Below, piece by piece: positions 56,938-64,000 of a stretch of 64,000 bases of DNA. Position 1 is the stretch's first letter. Each line of letters begins with the position of its first letter. The notes beneath the pieces are model-generated. The model was given only the letters and a program-made list of their open reading frames with translations, was not told where the DNA came from and ran no database searches. The DNA lies in assembly GCA_000827265.1 (NCBI GenBank), contig KN834772.1:468243-532242 (forward strand). The letters run 5' to 3'. Made by a program: the position numbers and the translations under genes. This DNA is from Collybiopsis luxurians FD-317 M1. Lineage: Eukaryota; Basidiomycota; Agaricomycetes; Agaricales; Omphalotaceae.

Positions 56938-59481
56938 TCAAGGAAGAGCACGACATGATTTCAACTCTGTCAAATCTGGTAAACTTTCCTTTTTGCCGTT
57001 CGCGTATTCTCTCAGTTGACGTCGCATGATTTTCCCAGACGGGCTGACGAAGACATCAGCAACAAGAGACTCAGAAGCTACTATCAAACGTATCTACCTT
57101 TTCGGTATTGCAGTGACGAAGACTACGCCACCTCTCAATCTCTTGTACGAGGATACCCGTGTGGCAATGTAGTCCGTGAGGATCGTTGCCAGACCTTGAG
57201 CTTTGCTGCTCGTGTATCCAGCTTCGTTCGAAAGAGCGACTGTGACAGCTTTCATCAACTTTGTTTATTAAACATCAAGATGAAACGGCAAACCAAAAGC
57301 AATGGGAAGTTCGGTGCCTCGAGACACGTCATCCAAGCCAACAACAGCAGCATCTCTAACAAACTGGTGTTGAAGGAGATGGTCTTCGAGCTCTGTTGAG
57401 AAGTAAGCACGATTTGATGCCAGCGCAAGATCTATATTTTACCTACCCGCAGGTGCTACCTAGGAGATTTGAAGTACTGTCAGTAGCAATAAAGATCGTT
57501 CGAAGATTTGAGTAAACCTGAAATCCATTGTACTTTATTAACTGTATGCATAGATCCCAGGAGTTAGAAGTCTGTCAGCAATGGAGATTGGGACGAAAAC
57601 CACGCACTTCTTTCACTCGGTCCACAACGAAGATGAATCCATCTTTGTCTATCCGTACGATATCACCGGTATGCATATACCCTTCTTCATCAAAGGTAAC
57701 AGCGTTGACTTCGGGGCGATTATGGTATCCCGGTGTGATATTGGGGCCCTTCACTGCATAGCCAGTAAATAGTCAGACGTAACGACATAGTGTGGAGAGA
57801 AAGATGAACCAACAGCATAATTCTCCGTCGACCAACTTGGCTTCAAGGCTTGGGGCTAAACGTCCTACTGCACTGAATGGTGTATTCACCTCATCTCGAT
57901 CCGTAAGTGCAATCTGAAAAAAAGGACATTATCAACTTGGAATCTGGATCGTAGAACTTGTCAGCGAAAGGGCCACGTACTACCGCAGTGGTCTCGGTCA
58001 TCCCTGAACGGGACCGATGTGAGCGGGAAATTAATCAGAGAGTGGCAAGTCGAAGCGTACCATAGAGTCCCTGCAAGGGAACTTTCCATCGGGATTCGAG
58101 GAGTTCGGTTAGATCTCTCCCCAGGGGCGCAGCACCAGATCGCCACTCCTTGAGTAATGAAAAATCGCAGTCGCTGTAATCGACGTCCTACAATGAATGC
58201 TGTCAAATATTGCGTTAACCGGTTTGAGGAAAGATGTTCCCACTTTAGCGAGTTTGACTGCAATTGGAGGGACGATATGACATGCCTAGGTTGACTGTCA
58301 TAAACGGCTAAATGATTTGACAAAGACGAAGTCTTACCGTTGCGCGATGGAGTCGAATATTTGCAGTAAACTCTTCGAGTACGAACCGATTCATGACGAC
58401 TACCTTTATGCCCACGTATGGAGCGACAAAAATGCTGTTGAACTGTTGAAAGTCCGGGTTTGACTGAGCGAATTTTTTTTCAGTGATTCGAGCTTACCAG
58501 AGCATAGATATGAGTTAGCGGAAGGGTAGCTGTTACTGATTAGTAGATTTCTCTGGAAAAAGAAAATAGGAGTCACCTATCCACACTTCCGAAGATTGAA
58601 AGGAGGCTGGAGCCAAAATTAACGACTGCAGGATCGCCGAAGTAATGTTATAGTGTGTTCTATTAATATCTGCAATCAGTGTACGCAGATTATCGATACC
58701 GGAATGAACTAACAGCTTCACACCCTGCAGTGTCAAACTTTCAGTCATGGGCCGAAATCTGAAAGAAACCGACATACCTTCGGACGGCCAGTTGTGCCAG
58801 ATGAGTAGCACAACAAGCTGACGCAGGTTTTTGCTTCTTCAGGCGCAATTAAATGGGGCTCCAAGAGTAAGTCTGGCTGACATAGATCCCATATGCTGGA
58901 GTAGTTGGGAATTTTGAATTGTTGCTCGCGTTCCAGCGTAAATAGATTTTTGAGGCCTGCCTCTTCGCAAGCACTAGCTGCGACGGAAAGTTGACCTAGA
59001 CCACATATCACGGCCTTTGACCCCGAATCCGCAATTTGGTAAGCTCTATAATGTCATTAGATCTTGACAAGCGTTGAAGTGCGATGTCCTACAGCTCTGA
59101 TACTTGAGATAGTGCGTTCGCTGGAGAACAGACCAACGCAGCAACTTGAGTTGCAAGGACGACAGCGGGAAAGAGAAAAGAATTGGAAGAGAACACAACA
59201 ACTGCGTCCCCTTTCTTCAAGCCTAGTTTGTGTACGAATGCGTAAGCAAGCGACCTAGCGGCAGTCTGGAGTTCAGAATAACTGATATGATGTAAGTAAG
59301 ATAACGAAGAGAAAAATGATCTGACTAACGTCAAAGCTTCGCCCGTATTGGCATCTACAAAGGCATGTTTGTCTGCAAACTGAGTATTATTATTGAATAT
59401 GAAGTCCCAGGAAGAGACTTCAGGGAGATCGCGTAAGGGTTCAAAGGGAGACGAGAAGTATTCGGTCTTCGAGTCAGCCAT
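56938..59481 (-). CDS. 4-coumarate-CoA ligase-like acyl/aryl-CoA synthetase (ANL superfamily)
   Basis: Adenylates a carboxylic acid and transfers it to CoA. ATG 59479-59481, TGA 56938-56940, about 570 residues over many short exons that I could join in frame. Core motifs in order: P-loop-like [92 protein letters not shown]; C-terminal SPSGKIMRRQLRE with the catalytic Lys. All key residues are present. No PTS1 tripeptide at the C-terminus (ends CRALP), so peroxisomal import by that route is not indicated. In the cluster it could activate a starter or side-chain acid. Shares a divergent promoter with the reductase at 59959. Confidence 0.88.
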
Positions 59482-59958
59482 GGGGCGCAGTCAATGCAGT
59501 CAATATCGCTTGGTTAAGCTTGAACGATGGGAGTACAATTCTTGTATAAATCATACGGACTGATATAGCCAGCCATGTCTGTGCACTGAAAGCAGTGAGC
59601 AGGCCAAGAAACATGAATCACGGACGCATATATCGGATGCATTTGACACCTTTGATATCATCTAATTGAATTTTTTTTTCTTCTGATGTTAAATGTTACC
59701 TGGGATGGCACAGGCGGAGGATGTAAGCGATTAGGAAAGATACTGGCGCGTTTGAGCGCGTTTGATGGAATCAAAGATAGTGCCGAGCTGAATTGCCGAG
59801 AAAGCCCGATCTGGGATCGCGTGAGACGTGATCTGGGATTCCATCTCGGTACTGTGACTGCGACCCACTTCGGGGATGGGTCCATTTCATTGTCACCATG
59901 GCCATCCCAGTGCTTTCCCTTTCTTTCAATCTCACTCTACCCTCAGCTACACTCACAA
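59482..59958. promoter_or_regulatory. Bidirectional promoter between CoA-ligase and adenylate-forming reductase
   Basis: 477 bases separating two divergent start codons. The right part is an open frame continuing upstream of 59959 (in-frame ATG at 59686), but the conserved protein start is MLDLNPLDK at 59959. A pyrimidine-rich stretch at 59900-59945 precedes that ATG. Confidence 0.5.
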
Positions 59959-62900
59959 ATGTTGGACCTAAACCCTCTCGACAAAACCTCCCGCCAATTC
60001 GAAGACGTTGCTCAGCTTCCTACCTTACAAGGCGTTCATAGTTCCACATTCCATCGACCTCCTTTGGATGGCAGTTTAACCGTTCCGGAACTTTTCGCGT
60101 GGCATGCCAGAAACAGTCCCAACCATCCTGTCTTTATCTACCCGGCGGACGATGAAAATCAGGATGCTCATACGATTTGCTATCCAGAGGTCTATAAAGC
60201 AATCGGAGTTGCTGCGAAAATGGTTAAAAATTCGCTTAAACTTGGTGCTGAACATCATGCGAGACTGGCGCTCAAGAGCGGCGGGAAGGACGCGCCTGTA
60301 ATTGGAATTTTAGCTGTCGCAGGTACTTCCCTTCAAATCGGTTGTTTCTTGACTTTGACGCGCTAAACCTGCAGATACGATCTCATATTATACTTTAATC
60401 CTTGGAATCATGCATCTTGGGTTCACGGTTCGTCTTCATCTTCCTTCTCTCAAGTTCAAGGCAATTGACTTGCATCGTAGCCTTTTCCGATCTCAACTCG
60501 AAATTCTGCACTTGGTGTGGCGCACTTGCTGAAAAAGGCTGAAGTCGTGCAGCTCTATGTTAGCAACGACTCTGCTATGCAAAAGCTAGCTCACGACGCT
60601 CTTCGCCACATGAAGGAATCCGGAGATGATTCACCTGATATCATCAACATGGTTCATTCCACTCAGCTTTATCATTCGAAGCATGACCCAGAAAGTGATC
60701 CGGAGAAGCTGAAAGGAAATATGAGCCTAGATAGCATTACTATGATCTTGCATTCGTCTGGTAGGTGCGCAGTCTCAATCTACCTCCGACTTGGTCTTAT
60801 GATTCTCTTAGGTTCGACTGCATTCCCAAAACCGATTAAATTTCTCGGCCGAAATTTCTTAAAGTGGGGAGTCTTACCTTGTAGGTCTTCTCTTGCAATT
60901 CTCGTTGTAATGCTTCTGACTTGCAAATTACTCTCTATGTAGATTATGGTGAAGTTGATATATGTGATATGCCTATCGCTTGCCATTCGCTCCCCATGTT
61001 TCGTGAGTACTTGGGCAAGGCTTCATTGAGAATTAAGGTATTAACGAGGGCTTGTAGATGCGATGGGGACCATCAATATAGTTTGGCCTGTGGGTTGTAA
61101 GCCGTTCTCATACAATCAAATTAATTCAATTTCTTTGTAGGTGTGTACGGGCTCCTTGGTGGCCTGTTTTGCCCCAGTTCACCCTCCAGTACTCCCGACG
61201 CCTGATGTCTTCTTTACTGCCATGGTCAAAACCAAGTCTCAAATAATTTACTGTGTTCCGGCTTTCATAGAGGTCAGTTTTCTGTATCTTTTCAAATCAA
61301 GGTATTCCACTCACGAGTGCAATAGGCCTGGGCTCAAAAGCCAGAAAATCTGCCAATACTTCAACGCCTCAAAGCTGTGGTTTGTTTCTTCTTGTCCGTC
61401 GTTTCGAAGTTCATCTGATAATGTGGAGCTCCTGTAGGTTTACGGAGGTGCTCCATTAAATAAGTCTGTTGGGGACCTCTTAGCTTCTGCGGGACTTACA
61501 GTGACGCCGTTCTACGGACTGTACGTTTATATGATTTCTGCCTGGTACGGGAGCAATATTGAATGGACGATCGCAGGACGGAGACGGGCTCTGTTAGCAT
61601 GTTTGTCCCCAATAAATCACACGGAGACGAATGGGCCTATTTCAAGATATCTCCTCAACTAGACTTCAAGATGATTCCTCAACAGGGTCTCGAAAACGTA
61701 TTTGAACCCATCCTCTTTGTTAGTACCTTAGTCAGATGTTTATCTTTGTACCAACCATCAGACGGACAGGCAACAGATACGTTCAGCCCGCACGTTGTAA
61801 ATACTATTGTCGATGGGCGACCGGCATATGCAACAAGTGACTTACTCGAAGCCCATCCGACCAGTCCCAACATGTTCAGAGTGTTCGGTCGAGCAGACGA
61901 TCAATTGATGCTGTCTACCGGCGAAAAGGTGTGTCTGTTCAACGATATTTCTGTCTGCCCGCCTAATTCCCCTGTAGACCAATCCTGGCCCGCTAGGTAC
62001 ATTTTAACACTCCCTTAACCTTTGCAGTTTGCACTAATGTGTTTCTTCAGAGTCCATTCTGCTGCAAGATCCCCATGTCTCGGCAGCACTCATGTTTGGT
62101 CGGGGTAGATTCCAGAATGGAATTCTCGTACAGCCGACCAAGCCGTTCGATCCAAACGATGAAGTTCAATTAGCGGCCTTCCGCAACAAAATTTGGTGGG
62201 TCCAAAAGTGTATTCGCTCATTTTCTGACTTATCATTTTTACAGGCCATCGGTCAGGAAGGTCAATAATTACGCACCATCACATTCCAGAATCTTCAAAG
62301 AGGTGCGCCACTGACAGTCGCTTTTCACAATTATCGTCTTATCCTGGGTTAGATGATTATAGTAACAAGCCCTTCAAAACCTCTCGAATTCACTCCGAAG
62401 GGTACTCCTCGTCGACAAGTTTGTATTGACGCTTACACTGTACGTAGTCTCTCCTAGAAAAAGCTTGCTCAAAACTCAAATCTATGTATAGCCCGAAATC
62501 GACGCTGTTTACGAGAAAGTCAAGGATTCGTCTCAGCCTGAGCTAGCCTTACCTACAAACTGGAGTGAAGAATCCACCCTAACATTTGTTCGGAAAGCTG
62601 TCCTGAACATACTCCCCGATGATGTCGATGTCGATGATGATATATTCCAGCATGGTTGCGATAGGTGTGTCTCTTTCTCTCATCCCATACATGATGTGAT
62701 GTGACGCGCCGTGCGCAGTTTGCAGGCCACTTGGATTCGAAACACACTTTTGCATGCTTTGCGTGTTTCGAACAAGGATCAGGCTGTGGTCCATGGTGTT
62801 CCTCTCGACGTTGTTTACGAGAACCCTTCTATCCGCTCTCTGGCAACTTTCATGTTCAACACTATGGCTGGATCCGCTGTCAATGGCGTCGAACCCGAAC

Positions 62901-63551
62901 TAAAAGCAGCTCAGATGCTGAAACTCGTGGAAAAATATAAGCTGTCCGGCGTCTCCGTCGCACCTGTCGGATCCCGTAGTACACATCATGCAGATGTCGT
63001 CCTGTTAACTGGTACCACAGGAAGATTTGGATGCCATATTCTCGCACAACTTTTGGCTCGTGAGGATGTTGTGCGGGTTTATGCTTTCAATCGAGAAAAT
63101 GCCGACGGTGATGGCAGCGTTGCAACTTTAGAAAGGCGCCAAATAGACGCGTTTAAGACTTGGGGTCTCGACGAACAGCTATTGCGGTCTGGTAGAGTCG
63201 TATATGTTGTCGGACGATTGGATCGTCAGTCGTTTGGATTAGAACGTCCTTTGTATGAAGAGGTGAGATATCGTGGGGTGGTATGGATGACTTTCTAATT
63301 AACTCGTCTACAGTTGCTCAAGGAGGTTGATGTCGTCATTCATAATGGTATGCCTTTCGATCATAACGATGTTACATCTAGCCCTAACAGGATTCTACAC
63401 GTAGCATGGAGAGTGGATTTCAATCTCAAACTACCGTCTTTTGAGCCTCTATTCCTCGGTATTCAGAACCTCCTCAAGTTCTGCAGAGAATCCCGGTCTG
63501 AGCAAGGAACGCCTCGGGCTGTTTTTGTAAGCTCCGGATCTTCTGCGTTCA
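59959..63551 (+). CDS. Adenylate-forming reductase (NRPS-like A-T-R), reductase domain incomplete
   Basis: Fungal NRPS-like enzyme (adenylation, carrier, thioester reductase) that activates a carboxylic acid and reduces it to an aldehyde or alcohol. A domain: ILHSSGSTAFPKPI; CHSLPMFHAMG; VYGGAPLNKSVGDLLA; FYGLTETGSVS; YATSDLLEAHPT; VFGRADDQLMLSTGEKTNPGPLE. Carrier: DDDIFQHGCDSLQATWIRN with the phosphopantetheine Ser. R domain begins VVLLTGTTGRFGCHILAQLL (TGxxGxxG) and continues EVDVVIHNAWRVDFNL and AVFVSSGSSAF. Every exon to 63551 joins in frame through about 14 introns, so A and T are intact. Only about 190 residues of R, out of an expected 350-400, are present. After 63551 I find no continuing exon before the window ends, so the 3' end is either interrupted or lies beyond. 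Confidence 0.88.
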
Positions 63552-64000
63552 GTACGTGTTCTTCTTTCGCTTTCCGCCAATCGCGCGCGTTCGAATCACT
63601 CTGGTGAGTTAGCCAATGACAAACAGACCCCGTGGGGTCGTTTTCAATTCTGAACAAGAGGAGGTACAACGGATGTACAGATGCAAGAAGATTCGGGGTC
63701 GGAAAGGTGTAGACACGAGAGGAAGTGGGAGTTGGGGAGAGGGAGACCGAAACCGGAGTGCAAAAAAATAAGAAAAAGGGAGGGAAACAAGTGGACTACG
63801 AACACGAGGGGAGGGCGACGACAATAACGTACTCTAGTACGATGAGTGGAAGGAAAAAATGTAAAAACAGGATACTAAGTATGGAAAATAAGCTAGTATA
63901 GAGTCCAGAATCATACCTAGTACGATGAGTGGAAGGAAAAAAGGATAAAGAAAATTTTTACAACTGTCTGACTGATACTCTACTACAGACGTGGGATACA
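63552..64000. other. Non-coding, repeat-bearing sequence breaking the reductase gene
   Basis: After a donor-like GTACGT at 63552 the sequence becomes purine-rich and shows no R-domain exon, although introns elsewhere in the gene are about 45-110 nt. Two direct copies of CTAGTACGATGAGTGGAAGG lie near 63835 and 63917, about 82 bases apart. Possibly part of an inserted element extending past the edge. Confidence 0.45.

Noticed and set aside
59686..59958. Upstream ATG extension of the adenylate-forming reductase
   Set aside because: The extension is not protein-like and the conserved family start fits the ATG at 59959.

Overview
The window looks like a basidiomycete nuclear genome, most likely an Agaricomycete (mushroom-forming fungus). 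Genes are split by many 45-110 nt GT-AG introns with CTRAY-type branch sites. The gene content also fits: secreted DyP-type peroxidases, an F-box/LRR protein, an adenylate-forming reductase, a large iterative polyketide synthase and lineage-specific Ser/Pro-rich proteins. All gene models were spliced by eye, so exon ends are predictions.

Layout. 1-8.0 kb: the 3' part of a serine aminopeptidase (S33) gene and three low-complexity proteins of unknown function on the + strand. 8.2-9.5 kb: an ACC deaminase on the - strand. 9.9-22.4 kb: a duplicated region with two tandem DyP peroxidase genes, the relic of a third, an unrelated 607-residue gene lying between the relic and the intact copies, a small LTR element (TRIM-like) with a 5-bp target duplication, and dispersed copies of DyP flanking sequence. 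A tRNA-Val with an intron follows at 22.45 kb, then a 758-residue F-box protein on the - strand.

25.7-41.5 kb: seven head-to-tail paralogues (here A-G) of a family I do not recognise. Each has the same five-exon structure: a diversified first exon, a conserved helical domain, a variable Ser/Pro linker and a strongly conserved Asn/Gly-rich C-terminus. The spacers hold a 57-bp minisatellite, a long inverted repeat and otherwise nothing recognisable. This array is the best candidate for an undescribed system. Its architecture (helical N-terminus plus short conserved Asn/Gly/beta-branched tail) resembles that of fungal cell-death effectors with amyloid signalling motifs, but that is inference.

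42.0-63.6 kb: a probable biosynthetic gene cluster. It has a partially reducing PKS (KS-AT-DH-MT-KR-ACP-ACP-ACP-TE), an alpha/beta hydrolase, a multi-pass membrane protein, a 4-coumarate-CoA-ligase-like enzyme, and an adenylate-forming reductase divergently transcribed from the ligase gene. The reductase domain cannot be followed past about 63.55 kb, where repeat-bearing non-coding sequence begins.
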